Positions 1 to 8,208 of a stretch of 37,572 nucleotides of DNA are shown here, piece by piece. Below the pieces are notes generated by a model, which did no database searches, was not told where the DNA came from, and saw only the letters and a program-made list of their open reading frames with translations. The stretch lies in NCBI GenBank assembly GCA_018260375.1, contig JAGLBF010000005.1:1-37572 (forward strand). The letters are read 5' to 3'. The DNA comes from Deinococcus sp. (GTDB taxonomy: Bacteria > Deinococcota > Deinococci > Deinococcales > Deinococcaceae). The translations under genes and the position numbers were made by a program. The stretch's first letter is position 1. Every line of letters starts with the position of its first letter.

Positions 1-141
1 CCGCAGGCGGCGCTTTTCCGACTGTGGTGGAATTTAGCGGCAGTCCGTATGAAAGAAGGGCCAGCAGGCATAGGTACGCATCTCGCGGTAGGGCGGTGCA
101 GCCACCTTTGGGACTGTGCTGGAAGTAAACGCAGTCCGTAT
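1..141 (+). repeat. Intergenic hairpin repeat, truncated at window edge
   Basis: Bases 1-50 match the 3' module of the 136-bp element seen whole at 17705-17840, ending in GCAGTCCGTAT. Bases 51-141 are a second, more diverged piece of the other element type (GGCCAGCAGG, GTACGCAT) and also end in GCAGTCCGTAT. Two elements are therefore probably joined here. The rest of the 348-bp upstream gap (142-336) shows nothing else I can identify. Confidence 0.75.
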
Positions 142-336
142 CTCTCACACTAGGCATCTCTGACACTGGGCCTCTCCTCCACCGGGCATCACCCTGCGCC
201 TCTGTCATTCCTCCATCAGCTTTATGCACTACCATAAGCGGTGTTGAACATTGCGGCGAGGCACAATCTCCGCAAAGAGTGCTCTACATTCATTCTGCTT
301 CACTATACATTAAGCCTTCCGTGTGCCTCTGTTGAG

Positions 337-342
337 TAAACT
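337..342 (+). promoter_or_regulatory. Leaderless-type -10 box for the 349 gene
   Basis: TAAACT lies exactly 6 nt before the ATG at 349, with no Shine-Dalgarno site between. This matches the TANNNT -10 spacing known for leaderless Deinococcus mRNAs. I do not see a convincing -35 hexamer. Confidence 0.5.
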
Positions 343-348
343 ATACAT

Positions 349-747
349 ATGATGAAATATTTTGCCTGTCTTTTAATCTTGCTTAGCCTGAACACTCAGG
401 CTTTGCAAGTGATTGTTTGGGACAGGGATTTGCAGACCAAACTCGGCTACGGCGTGGTGAGCGCCAACAAGCTGAATGTGCAACTGGTCAGCGACTACAG
501 CGGGCCCGTGGTTACTCTTTTTGCCCGTGAGAGCAGCGAAAAAAACCTGTACAGCGACCTGCAAGACCGCTATGACGGCGTGCTTAAAGCTGGCCAGCTG
601 AGCCTAAAAGATGATAAGGGTCAAAATGTGAACCTGGCCAAACTACTCTCAGGCTACAAAATTGCTCTGGTCACGCAGGCCAACGCCCAAAGTGTGAGCC
701 TGCCTGGTCTCAAATCTGCTTCCGATACCAAACCCAAAACGCCCTAA
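349..747 (+). CDS. Small secreted protein of unknown function
   Basis: This 132-residue protein begins with a short lysine-containing N-terminus and a hydrophobic stretch (residues 5-15), followed by NTQA, which reads as a Sec signal peptide with cleavage near residue 18. The mature part is polar, has no cysteine, no repeats and no motif I recognise, and ends in a lysine/proline-rich tail. The start is the first of two adjacent ATG codons, supported by a leaderless-type -10 box 6 nt upstream. The response-regulator gene begins 35 nt after the stop on the same strand, so the two are probably co-transcribed. An envelope or periplasmic role is inferred only from the signal peptide. Confidence 0.75.
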   Translation: MMKYFACLLILLSLNTQALQVIVWDRDLQTKLGYGVVSANKLNVQLVSDYSGPVVTLFARESSEKNLYSDLQDRYDGVLKAGQLSLKDDKGQNVNLAKLLSGYKIALVTQANAQSVSLPGLKSASDTKPKTP

Positions 748-782
748 ACCCGCCTTCTACCCATCCCCCAAAGGAGCTTACG

Positions 783-1442
783 ATGCTTGCACAGCTACTG
801 GTTGTTGAAGATGACCCGCACTTGGGGCCGCTACTGCGCGACTACCTCAGCGCCGATTATCAGGTGTACTACGCCGCTACGCTCAAGGAGGCGCAGGCCT
901 GGCTTGGTACCCACAGCGCCCAACTGATTTTGCTCGACCTCAACTTACCTGACGGCGACGGCCTAGACCTGGTGCAGGCGCTGCGGCAATACAGCTCTAC
1001 GCCTGTGCTGGTGCTTTCGGCGCGCAGTGACGTGCAAGATCGTGTAGCGGGCCTCAACGCGGGGGCTGACGATTACCTGACCAAGCCCTTTGCCATGCCC
1101 GAACTTGATGCACGCATCAGCGCCCTGCTGCGCCGCACTGCGTCAGGGGGCAGCGTGAACCTGGGCAACACCAGCTTGTCGACCAGCAGCCTAACCCTGA
1201 GCGCCGAAGACCAACATGTCAACCTGACCGAGCATGAATCGCGCATCCTTGAGCTGATGATGCGTACCCCCGAACGGGTTTTTTCGCGCACGGACATAGA
1301 ATCTCACCTTTACGGCTGGGAAACACCCAACAGCAACAGCGTAGAGGTACGTATTTCACAGCTGCGTAAAAAGCTGGAATCAGTGGGCAGCGATTTGCGT
1401 GTGCGCACTATCCGCAATGTGGGGTATGTCCTTCAAAGCTGA
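783..1442 (+). CDS. OmpR/PhoB-family response regulator (orphan)
   Basis: This is a 219-residue two-domain response regulator. The receiver domain (about 1-118) has the acidic pair D10/D11, the phospho-acceptor D52 in LLDLNLPDGDG, and the conserved lysine K101 in DYLTKPF. The C-terminal region (about 125-219) is a winged-helix DNA-binding domain with the typical ending RVRTIRNVGYVL. An AAAGGAG site 7 nt before the ATG fixes the start. No histidine kinase gene is present in the window, so its partner is encoded elsewhere. It follows the secreted 132-residue protein by 35 nt and precedes the DUF4127 gene by 127 bp. Signal and targets cannot be read from the sequence. Confidence 0.93.
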   Translation: MLAQLLVVEDDPHLGPLLRDYLSADYQVYYAATLKEAQAWLGTHSAQLILLDLNLPDGDGLDLVQALRQYSSTPVLVLSARSDVQDRVAGLNAGADDYLTKPFAMPELDARISALLRRTASGGSVNLGNTSLSTSSLTLSAEDQHVNLTEHESRILELMMRTPERVFSRTDIESHLYGWETPNSNSVEVRISQLRKKLESVGSDLRVRTIRNVGYVLQS

Positions 1443-1556
1443 TGCGGCGCATAGCGGATAGAAACACCATTGAGGCCATAAGGTGGGGACGAGAACCTTC
1501 CAGCAGGTGTGCTGCCTACCCTGCCCGCGTGCTTTCATTTCCTCATGGCTATCCGT

Positions 1557-1562
1557 TAGGCT
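1557..1562 (+). promoter_or_regulatory. Leaderless-type -10 box for the DUF4127 gene
   Basis: TAGGCT fits TANNNT and ends 7 nt before the ATG at 1570. No Shine-Dalgarno sequence is visible, so this gene probably has its own leaderless transcript rather than depending on the response-regulator promoter. Confidence 0.45.
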
Positions 1563-1569
1563 GTAATCT

Positions 1570-2871
1570 ATGATGTTGCCTTTTCGCCGCTCGGTGCGCT
1601 TGTGTTGGCTGATGCTTACTGCTATGGCCCAGGCGCAGACTTTGGTGCCCCTTGATTCGCGCCCAGCCACCTCTACGCTGCCCGCTGCTATTGCCAGTCT
1701 GGGTATGCAGGCGGTGCATGTGCCGCCCCGCGCCCTCCTAGGTACGGCCCGGCAGGGTGCTGATTACAATCAGTTGCTTGCCTGGCTACAAGCCCAGCCC
1801 ACGACCGGGCCACTGATTGTCTCGCTTGATGCGCTGGCTTACGGCGGCTTGGTGCAGTCGCGCACCAGCACCCTCAGTGCCAGCGAAGTCCTGGCGCGCT
1901 TAGCTCCCCTGCGCGAGCGGGCCAAGCAACAGCCCATCTACGCTTTTATCACCCTGCCCCGCTCACCCGACGCCACCGACAGAGCGCGTAACCTTGCCAT
2001 AGCGCGTCAGATGATGCACTGGGCCGCTGACGGCACCTTTACCGAGCTGCATGTCACCTGGGACGACGCTTTGCCCGCTTCTCCTGCACCACAAGAAGGT
2101 GCCGAGCTCGCCAAAGATGCCCCGCCCAATGTGCAGATTTACCCAGGAACCGACGAAGTGCTGAGCAGTCTCGTGGCCCGCGCCCTTGCACCCAAGCCGA
2201 GCAGCGTACAGGTAGAGTACAGCGACCCCGTCAGCCAGGACAAAATCACCAAGTACGACGGCATTGCGCTGAGTGAAAGTGTGAGGCTGCACGCCCAAGC
2301 TGCGGGCTACGAGGTGAGAAGTGAGCAGAGTTCACCTCTTATTCTGTACATTTACAACGGCGGCGAACCGCGCAAGTCGGCGCTGCGTATTTCGGCCCTG
2401 CTGCGCCAAGCTGCCAAACAGGGACGCTGGGTAGCGGTAGCGGATGTCAATACGGTCAATATGGGCAACAGCCGCCTGTGGGCTGACCTGACCACGCTGC
2501 GGCGCACCCCCGCTCTGGCAGCGCTCGCCGCCTGGGGCACGCCTGGCAACAACATCGGTACAGCACTGGCGCATAGCAAAGTGGTGCTGGCAGGCGCCGA
2601 CCCCCTGCGCCAAGACGCACTTTTGGCCCGTGAATACACCAATGACGTGCTGTATAGCGGCCTCTTGCGCGCCGAACTACGCAAAGCCGTACCCGATGCC
2701 CAACTCAGCCAGCCAGGTGGCCTGCAAAAGGCCGAGCAGGTGCTTTACGGCTTGGCCCAACAGCACTTTCCGCTAGAGATGGAACAGAACTATACCTTGC
2801 AAGACGTAACGTTGCCCTGGCAGCGCTCCTTTGAGTGGGATTTTAGGGTGCAACAGCACCAAAACCAGTAA
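1570..2871 (+). CDS. DUF4127 family protein, predicted secreted
   Basis: This 433-residue protein has an N-terminal signal peptide (basic FRRSVR, hydrophobic LCWLMLTAM, then AQAQ, cleavage near residue 23). The mature protein opens with LVPLDSRPATSTLP, the characteristic start of DUF4127 proteins, followed by a conserved SLDALAYGGLVQSR segment near residue 95. Family members I know of are often longer (around 500 residues), so this is a compact form. Molecular function is unknown for the family. No catalytic motif can be assigned with confidence. The gene starts with two consecutive ATG codons behind a leaderless-type -10 box. The stop codon TAA overlaps by one base a 38-bp copy of the local hairpin repeat. 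Confidence 0.85.
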   Translation: MMLPFRRSVRLCWLMLTAMAQAQTLVPLDSRPATSTLPAAIASLGMQAVHVPPRALLGTARQGADYNQLLAWLQAQPTTGPLIVSLDALAYGGLVQSRTSTLSASEVLARLAPLRERAKQQPIYAFITLPRSPDATDRARNLAIARQMMHWAADGTFTELHVTWDDALPASPAPQEGAELAKDAPPNVQIYPGTDEVLSSLVARALAPKPSSVQVEYSDPVSQDKITKYDGIALSESVRLHAQAAGYEVRSEQSSPLILYIYNGGEPRKSALRISALLRQAAKQGRWVAVADVNTVNMGNSRLWADLTTLRRTPALAALAAWGTPGNNIGTALAHSKVVLAGADPLRQDALLAREYTNDVLYSGLLRAELRKAVPDAQLSQPGGLQKAEQVLYGLAQQHFPLEMEQNYTLQDVTLPWQRSFEWDFRVQQHQNQ

Positions 2872-2908
2872 TACGGAGACTGTACTGAAATGGAGCGGCT
2901 GTCCGTAT
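2871..2908 (+). repeat. Miniature copy of the ATACGGA hairpin repeat
   Basis: A 38-bp sequence is bounded by ATACGGA and TCCGTAT and retains the internal GAAATGGAGCGGC segment of the larger element. It looks like an internally deleted derivative. Its first base is the last base of the DUF4127 stop codon. It can fold as a simple hairpin and may serve as that gene's terminator. Confidence 0.7.
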
Positions 2909-2966
2909 CAAGTACCTAACGCTGCAGGCGGGCTCCCTTGTATCAGAATTACCCGTCACCCCGCAA

Positions 2967-3983
2967 TTACTCTTCACCCCACACTGCGCGGTCACGGCCC
3001 TGGGCTTTTGCTTGGTAAAGCCGCTGGTCGGCCAGGCTTAGCAGGGCCGTGATGGTCAAGGCTTCATTGGCCATCACCCCGCCGCAACTGAGGGTCAACG
3101 GCGGAAACCCTTCAAGCGGCGCGGCACGCACAGCCGATAGCAGTTGCTCGCTGCGCTCCCTCGCTTTTTTGGTGCTGATGCCGTAGCACAGCAGTAAAAA
3201 CTCCTCGCCACCCCAGCGGGCCAGAAGGTCATCTGACCGCATAAAGGATTGCAACACCTGGGTGATATGCACCAGGGCCTGGTCACCAGCGGGGTGGCCT
3301 AGCGAGTCATTCACGTGCTTAAAGTGGTCTATGTCAAATAAAATCAGGGCGATATGCTGAGGCTCTGGGCGCTTGCTCAACTGTTTCAGCGCTTCATCTG
3401 CCATATGGCGGTTGGCAAGCTGCGTCAGCGGATCGCGGTAAGCCAGCTTACCCAGCATGTCTCTTTGGGTTTCGACCACACTCACCTGCCGCCCGTACAC
3501 CGCCATAAACCCCGTAAAAAAGACATTCATGATTACCAGCAGCACCGTGTCAATGGCCTTACCGCTCGAACTACCCACCAGTATCAGCAAGCCCACTAAG
3601 ATAACGCCCATCAGCGCCGCCGCCGCCCAGGCAGGCCAGAAGGTAAACGCCAGCAGCGCCAAAAGGGTGGTTTCTAGCAGCCCGTTGGCACTCAGGGTAT
3701 GCTCAACATACCAGGGATGAAGGGTATCGAATATCACCCAACCAGCACAGATCAGCAGGCCCAGGCTGTGTATCAGCCACGCACGGAAATCCCATATCAC
3801 CAAGGCCAACATGATGAGATAAATCGCAATCACCATCACCCGCATGATGTTGAGCCACGTTGGACTGCCCGGCCCATACAGGGCAAAACTAAAGAGTTGC
3901 ACCCCGAGAGCCAGAGTAATAACAACTAAATATGCCCGTTGTCGCGGCGTTATTTTGGCAAAAAAATCCTGAACATTCGGCAT
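2967..3983 (-). CDS. Membrane-anchored GGDEF diguanylate cyclase
   Basis: This 338-residue protein should make cyclic di-GMP from two GTP. Residues 15-165 contain about five or six hydrophobic segments, forming a membrane sensor region without an obvious named domain. A GGDEF domain follows (about 180-338) with the active-site signature GGEEF at 258-262, the metal and substrate region FDIDHFKHVND (D217, N225), and an RSDD motif at 249-252 that fits the RxxD inhibitory site five residues before the signature. It should therefore be catalytically active and feedback-inhibited. There is no EAL domain. The ATG is preceded by GGGG and by a TAGTGT -10-like box 9 nt upstream, so leaderless or weak-leader expression is possible. 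Confidence 0.93.
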   Translation of the reverse strand: MPNVQDFFAKITPRQRAYLVVITLALGVQLFSFALYGPGSPTWLNIMRVMVIAIYLIMLALVIWDFRAWLIHSLGLLICAGWVIFDTLHPWYVEHTLSANGLLETTLLALLAFTFWPAWAAAALMGVILVGLLILVGSSSGKAIDTVLLVIMNVFFTGFMAVYGRQVSVVETQRDMLGKLAYRDPLTQLANRHMADEALKQLSKRPEPQHIALILFDIDHFKHVNDSLGHPAGDQALVHITQVLQSFMRSDDLLARWGGEEFLLLCYGISTKKARERSEQLLSAVRAAPLEGFPPLTLSCGGVMANEALTITALLSLADQRLYQAKAQGRDRAVWGEE

Positions 3984-4378
3984 ATCAACCCCACACTAGC
4001 AATCAGACACTATCTCAAATCTTAGAGTGAGCTAACATGAAGATAAAAAATCGTATAGATGTTTAGGCAACACTTTTCTTATGCCGCTGAGGTTTGCACC
4101 CAGCAAGTTTTGCCGAACCCGAATGCCCAAAAGTAGAGGTTGCTGATACAAGCATAGCCAAACTAGCGTTTTGGCACATGCTCCTTCTTTGTTTTACAGA
4201 GATTTGTTTATATGCCCTGGCTTTTCTTTGGCCCAAGGAGTAATTAACAGCGCAACTTCTATCACCTATTACAAACAGTACGTGTTTGGCCCTCCATTGA
4301 CGTACAACATTTTACTAAACCCTTTTTTATAAGTATATCGAATGTCTTTATTGAATCACTGGTTAATAAAAGGACAGG
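3984..4378. other. AT-rich 395-bp gap, no clear gene
   Basis: This spacer between the GGDEF and fabF genes is noticeably AT-rich and lacks the ATACGGA repeat. On the minus strand 4063-4179 is an open frame of 38 codons rich in K, S and A, preceded by AAGGAG directly at its ATG. I do not recognise the product and it may be chance or a decayed gene. No convincing terminator was found downstream of fabF. Confidence 0.4.
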
Positions 4379-5623
4379 CTAGCTCCAGCGCTTAAAGACC
4401 AGCACTGCATTTTGTCCACCAAAAGCAAATGAATTGCTCATAGCGTACTCCACTTGCTGCTCTCTGGCTCCTTCAGGAATATAGTCAAGGTTCAGTTCGG
4501 GGTCGGGGTCAGCGCCAACATTAAGGGTGGGCGGCAAAATACCATCACTGAGGGCCTGAGCTACCGCTATGGCCTCTACTGCGCCCGCGGCGCCGAGCAG
4601 ATGCCCTGTCATAGACTTGGTACTTGACACCGCCAAGTGGGCCGCGTGGCTGCCGTATATGTGCTTGAGGGCCAGGGTTTCATTAAGGTCATTGGCGGGG
4701 GTTGAGGTGCCGTGTGCGTTGACATACCCCACCGCTGAGGGGTCAATGCGGGCAGCATTAAGGGCCTGACGCATGGCCACCTGTGCGCCACGCCCTTCAG
4801 GAGCAGGCAAGGTGATATGGTGCGCGTCGGCCGAGGTGCCGTAGCCGACCACCTCAGCGTAGATGCGTGCGCCGCGTTTTTGGGCGTGTTCCCGTTCTTC
4901 GAGTATCAGCACACCGGCACCTTCACCCAGCACAAAGCCGTCGCGAGTTTTGGCAAAGGGGCGACTGGCAGCCTGGGGGTCGTCATTGTGGCTGGCGCTC
5001 AGGGCGTGCATGTTGCCAAAGCCGCCGATAGCCAGACCCGTAATCGCTGCCTCCGTGCCACCTGCAATCATGATGTCAGCCAGGCCCAGTTGAATAATAC
5101 GCGCCGCGTCACCAATAGCCCCTGTACCCGTAGCGCAGGCCGTAACCACCGTGCTGCTGGGGCCTGTAGCACCGTACCGCATGGCAACATTGCCTGTGCT
5201 CATATTGGCAATCATCATGGGAATAAACATGGGGCTGACTCGCCCCGCCCCACGCTCAACCAGCACGCGGGTTTGGGTTTCAAAAGTGGAAATGCCACCA
5301 ATGCCGCTGCCCACCAGCGTACCTGTGCGCTCGCCCGCCAGTTCTTCAGGGCTCAGGCCGCTGTCTGCTACCGCTAAGTCAGCTGCCGCCAGTGCCAGTT
5401 GCACTACGCGGTCAAGGCGCTTGGCTTCGCGCGCATCAACAAACTGGCTTAGGTCGGTCTTAACCTCGCCCGCAATACGCACCTTGAGGTCGCTGGCATC
5501 AAAGTGGGTAATGGGGCCAATACCGCTTTTGCCCTCGCGCTGCGCCTGGGCAAACTCTGCCGCGCCTGTACCGATAGGGGTAATAGGGCCAAGTCCGGTA
5601 ATAACAACGCGTTTTAAATCCAT
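4379..5623 (-). CDS. fabF: Beta-ketoacyl-ACP synthase II
   Basis: This 414-residue condensing enzyme elongates acyl-ACP with malonyl-ACP in the cytoplasmic type II fatty-acid cycle. The catalytic triad is intact: C163 in TACATGTGAIGDA, H304 in NAHGTSTPAND and H341 in STKSMTGHLLGAAGA, with K336 just before the last. Length and the N-terminal VVITGLGPITPIG match FabF rather than FabH. A GGAG site 8 nt before the ATG fixes the start. It is the last gene of the fab set, but 1072 bp of repeat-rich DNA separates it from acpP, so it may use its own promoter. A TATACT box at 5739-5744 on the minus strand is a candidate without a clear -35. Confidence 0.97.
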   Translation of the reverse strand: MDLKRVVITGLGPITPIGTGAAEFAQAQREGKSGIGPITHFDASDLKVRIAGEVKTDLSQFVDAREAKRLDRVVQLALAAADLAVADSGLSPEELAGERTGTLVGSGIGGISTFETQTRVLVERGAGRVSPMFIPMMIANMSTGNVAMRYGATGPSSTVVTACATGTGAIGDAARIIQLGLADIMIAGGTEAAITGLAIGGFGNMHALSASHNDDPQAASRPFAKTRDGFVLGEGAGVLILEEREHAQKRGARIYAEVVGYGTSADAHHITLPAPEGRGAQVAMRQALNAARIDPSAVGYVNAHGTSTPANDLNETLALKHIYGSHAAHLAVSSTKSMTGHLLGAAGAVEAIAVAQALSDGILPPTLNVGADPDPELNLDYIPEGAREQQVEYAMSNSFAFGGQNAVLVFKRWS

Positions 5624-5819
5624 GAAGTACTCCTTGCTGGGGCTGTGAGATACGGGTGATGCGTCGGGGTAAAGAGTGTGAGGGTTAAAGCTCAGAGAAA
5701 AAGCGGTAAGACAGTCAATCTGTTAGACGATTTGACAAGTATAGGGTCTAACAAGCACCGGGGTTTAATAACTATAGGATTTACCCAACTGAATCTGAGG
5801 TACACAGATTGACCTCAGA

Positions 5820-5965
5820 CGCACTGCGCTCCATTCCAGCCCAGTCGGGCTAATACAGTCGGGCCAGCACCGACTGTACTTCCATACCGGGGAACCCGTA
5901 TCTTTTGCCACTCATAGCCGCCCAGGTTAAATCAGCAACGACCTGATTTAATCGCAGTTTGTATC
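5820..5965 (-). repeat. Diverged full-length hairpin repeat, type 1
   Basis: Read on the minus strand it has the same order of parts as the 136-bp element: a first hairpin (GATTAAATCAGG against CTGATTTAA), GGGCGG, GAGT, AGATACGGGTT, GGTATGGAAGTACAG and a terminal GGAATGGAGCGCAG. Both ends have decayed. It lies in the fabF-acpP spacer. Confidence 0.65.
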
Positions 5966-6091
5966 AGATTCAGGTTAGCCGCAGACGCGCCCATATCCCC
6001 ACACAATAAACCAGGCGGGGGAATATGCCAGATGTCAACGCCTTGGCCACTTCTATAGTCAATGACGCTTATCTTCAGTCACGCGCTGCTT

Positions 6092-6238
6092 ATACGGGGG
6101 TTGCGACTTGAACCGTGTTCAACACGCGGTGGCAGAAAGCCAGCAAGCGTAGCAAACAGTACGGACTTCGCGGTAGCGCAAAGCGGCGCCTCTGAAGCGG
6201 TGCTGAAATGAAAAGGCTGCGACCCAGCCCGTTATATT
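6092..6238 (+). repeat. Hairpin repeat, type 2
   Basis: Starts with ATACGGGGGTTGCGACTTG, continues with GAACCGTGTTCAACACGCGG and GCCAGC, then joins a 3' module resembling that of type 1 (GTACGGACTTCGCGGTA). Similar copies lie at 9187-9356, 10624-10757 and 19715-19838. The 3' boundary is approximate. Confidence 0.6.
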
Positions 6239-6274
6239 TCCAGACTCGCTGCCAGTATATTTCTGGCGGCATTT

Positions 6275-6411
6275 AATACAGGCTACGCTCCATTCCAGCA
6301 CAGTCGGGCTAACACTGACTGTGCTTCTATAACAGGGAACCCGTATCTTTTCCCACTCGCGGCCGCCCTCATTCAATCAGAAGCGACCTGGCTTAATCGC
6401 AATGCGTATAA
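6275..6411 (-). repeat. Diverged hairpin repeat, type 1
   Basis: On the minus strand it runs from ATACGCATTGC through GAGGGCGGCCGCGAGTGGGA and AGATACGGGTTCCC to GCTGGAATGGAGCG, which parallels the 136-bp element part for part. It lies head-to-tail near the type 2 copy at 6092-6238 in the fabF-acpP spacer. Confidence 0.65.
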
Positions 6412-6535
6412 GTGGCCTGGTTATAGAAGTTGCAATGTACTATACTACTCTGAATGCACGTCACTTCATCTTTCAAGTGATAGTCATGACTCAGGGTTTT
6501 GGTAGCATCACCGGACTTTTAACATGTACAGAATC

Positions 6536-6560
6536 ATACGGGTTCTGACTTGAACCGTAT
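6536..6560. repeat. Small ATACGG inverted repeat
   Basis: ATACGGGTTC and GAACCGTAT form a nearly perfect hairpin with a 6-nt loop. It resembles an end fragment of the type 2 element. The flanking 6412-6695 region holds no gene I can support. Confidence 0.5.
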
Positions 6561-6695
6561 CAAAAACATGTTTAATCCGATCAATGAGACCCACAATGAA
6601 TGGCTGGACTACCCCCCATAACCAAAGTCACAGGTAGTTCGTCCAGACCTCTATACTGCCCGGCCTATACAACCCAGTCGCTGACCGGCTAACTT

Positions 6696-6923
6696 TTATT
6701 TCTTCTGGCTCTCAATGTAATCTATGGCGGCCTGCACGGTGCTGATCTTCTCGGCAGCTTCGTCAGGAATGGTGATGCCAAACTGGTCTTCCAGGCCCAT
6801 AATCAGCTCTACAGTTTGCAGACTGTCGGCGCCTAGGTCTTCTACAAAGCGGGCCTCTGGGGTGACTTTATCGGCATCTACACCCAGTTTCTCAACAATA
6901 ACTTCTTTGACTTGTTCAAACAT
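6696..6923 (-). CDS. acpP: Acyl carrier protein
   Basis: This 75-residue acidic protein carries growing acyl chains on a 4'-phosphopantetheine arm. The attachment serine is S34 in GADSLQTVELIM, the signature of bacterial AcpP, and the overall helix pattern and length are typical. A GGAGG site 7 nt before the ATG gives a strong start. It lies between fabG (217 bp upstream) and fabF, as in many bacterial fab clusters, but here the spacers are unusually long. The leader contains a 12-bp palindrome (6956-6967). Confidence 0.98.
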   Translation of the reverse strand: MFEQVKEVIVEKLGVDADKVTPEARFVEDLGADSLQTVELIMGLEDQFGITIPDEAAEKISTVQAAIDYIESQKK

Positions 6924-6955
6924 AATGGTTCCTCCAAAAATAGGTGGGCTGAAAA

Positions 6956-6967
6956 GAAAAGCTTTTC
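6956..6967. promoter_or_regulatory. Palindrome in the acpP leader
   Basis: GAAAAGCTTTTC is a perfect 12-bp palindrome 33-44 nt upstream of the acpP start codon. It could be an operator or an mRNA element. Short AT-rich palindromes also arise by chance, so this is weak. Confidence 0.25.
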
Positions 6968-7140
6968 GCTGCTCTGTAGTCTACACTGCTGCGCCCGCCA
7001 GAGGGCCAAAGTCTGTACAGCGTACAAAAACCGCCGCCAACACACCAAAAAGTACACACGGCCACGCACAAAGGTTCGAAATATAGACCCTCTCCTCCCT
7101 CCCCCTCAGCACGTTGGGGGCATCTTGGTGCACATGACGT

Positions 7141-7893
7141 TTAGTGCGGGTACAGGCCCCCGTCTACCCCGATGGCCTGTGCGGTGATATAGCCCGCTGC
7201 CTCAGAAGCCAGGAACGCCACCAACGCCGCTACATCTTCAGGCGTACCCAAGCGGCCCAGGGGAATGGCCTGTTCGTAGGCTCTTTTTTGCTCGTCGGTC
7301 AGCTTGTCGGTCATATCAGAGGCGATAAAGCCAGGGGCTACCGCGTTGACGGTGATGCCGCGGGCGCCGTACTCTTTGGCAAGCGCTTTGCTCAGGCCAA
7401 TAAGCCCCGCTTTACTGGCAACGTAGTTGGCCTGCCCAGGGTTACCCATCAGCGCCACCACGCTTGAAATGTTGATGATGCGCCCGTAGCGCGCCCGCAT
7501 CATGTGTTTGATGGCGCTGCGACTCGCGGCAAAAGCGCTCGACAGATTGGTTTGAATAACCGCGTCCCAGTCTTCATCTCTCATACGAACAGCGAGGGTG
7601 TCGCGGGTAATGCCGGCGTTGTTCACCAGCACATGTAAACCGCCCATGTCTTTGATCACCTGCTCAACCAGTTCGCTGGCCCGCGCTGGCTGCGACAAAT
7701 CAGCACCAAACACCTGCGCCTGCCCGCCCGCTGCTAGGATTTCGGCGGCGACTTTTTGGGCTTCGGCCTGGCTCTTTCCGTAATGAATAGCAAGGGCAAA
7801 GCCGTCTTGGGCAAGCTTGAGGGCCATAGCGCGGCCTAGGCCTCTGCTTGAGCCAGTGACAAGGGCAATCTGGGGGGTTGAGGGCTGAGTCAT
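7141..7893 (-). CDS. fabG: 3-oxoacyl-ACP reductase
   Basis: This 250-residue short-chain dehydrogenase reduces 3-oxoacyl-ACP with NADPH in fatty-acid elongation. It has the cofactor motif TGSSRGLG (13-20), NNAG at 91-94, and the catalytic set S144, Y157 and K161 in the segments INISSVV and YVASKAG. The frame is open upstream to 7959, but the ATG at 7893 has an AAAGGAG site at good spacing and matches the usual FabG N-terminus, so the shorter start is chosen. Its place between fabD and acpP supports FabG over other reductases of this large family. Confidence 0.96.
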   Translation of the reverse strand: MTQPSTPQIALVTGSSRGLGRAMALKLAQDGFALAIHYGKSQAEAQKVAAEILAAGGQAQVFGADLSQPARASELVEQVIKDMGGLHVLVNNAGITRDTLAVRMRDEDWDAVIQTNLSSAFAASRSAIKHMMRARYGRIINISSVVALMGNPGQANYVASKAGLIGLSKALAKEYGARGITVNAVAPGFIASDMTDKLTDEQKRAYEQAIPLGRLGTPEDVAALVAFLASEAAGYITAQAIGVDGGLYPH

Positions 7894-7997
7894 GGGCAAG
7901 GCTCCTTTGAAAAAAGGCAAAAGGCGAAGGGTCAAACAGGCGGAAGGAACAGAGGTCATGATGCTTCACAGCGGCTTACCACAGCGTTGGGACGGTT

Positions 7998-8038
7998 GAC
8001 TGCTTATCACTGTCGACTGCTCATCACTGTCGACTATC
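7998..8038 (+). repeat. Tandem 17-bp direct repeat
   Basis: GACTGCTTATCACTGTC (7998-8014) is followed directly by GACTGCTCATCACTGTC (8015-8031), one mismatch apart, and then a third partial unit GACTATCA. It sits in the fabD-fabG spacer next to a hairpin repeat. Function unknown. Confidence 0.75.
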
Positions 8039-8052
8039 AGCCGCACCATTGC

Positions 8053-8202
8053 TCAGACGGATTCCGATTGAATCAGGGCGGATGCGAGAAAGAAACATAC
8101 GGGTTCCCTGGTACGGAGGTAGAGGCGGTGCTTTCCTGAGTGTGTGGGCCTGAGTGTGCTGGCCCGGCTGTATTAACCTAGCTGTACCAGAATGCAGCGA
8201 AA
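8053..8202 (+). repeat. Hairpin repeat, type 1, rearranged
   Basis: Begins with ACGGATTCCGATTGAATCAGGGCGGATGCGAG in pieces matching the 136-bp element, but lacks the arm between GATTG and AATCAGG, so the first hairpin is collapsed. It continues with ATACGGGTTCCC and a longer, diverged 3' module ending just 7 bp before the fabD stop codon on the opposite strand. Confidence 0.6.
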
Positions 8203-8208
8203 TCTATA

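Noticed and set aside
4817..5377. A 186-codon plus-strand frame opposite fabF
   Set aside because: It overlaps the catalytic core of fabF on the other strand and shows no family features.
5624..6695. CRISPR array or transposase in the repeat-rich acpP-fabF spacer
   Set aside because: Repeats are few, long, irregularly spaced and in both orientations, with no spacers of constant size. No frame there encodes a transposase-like protein.
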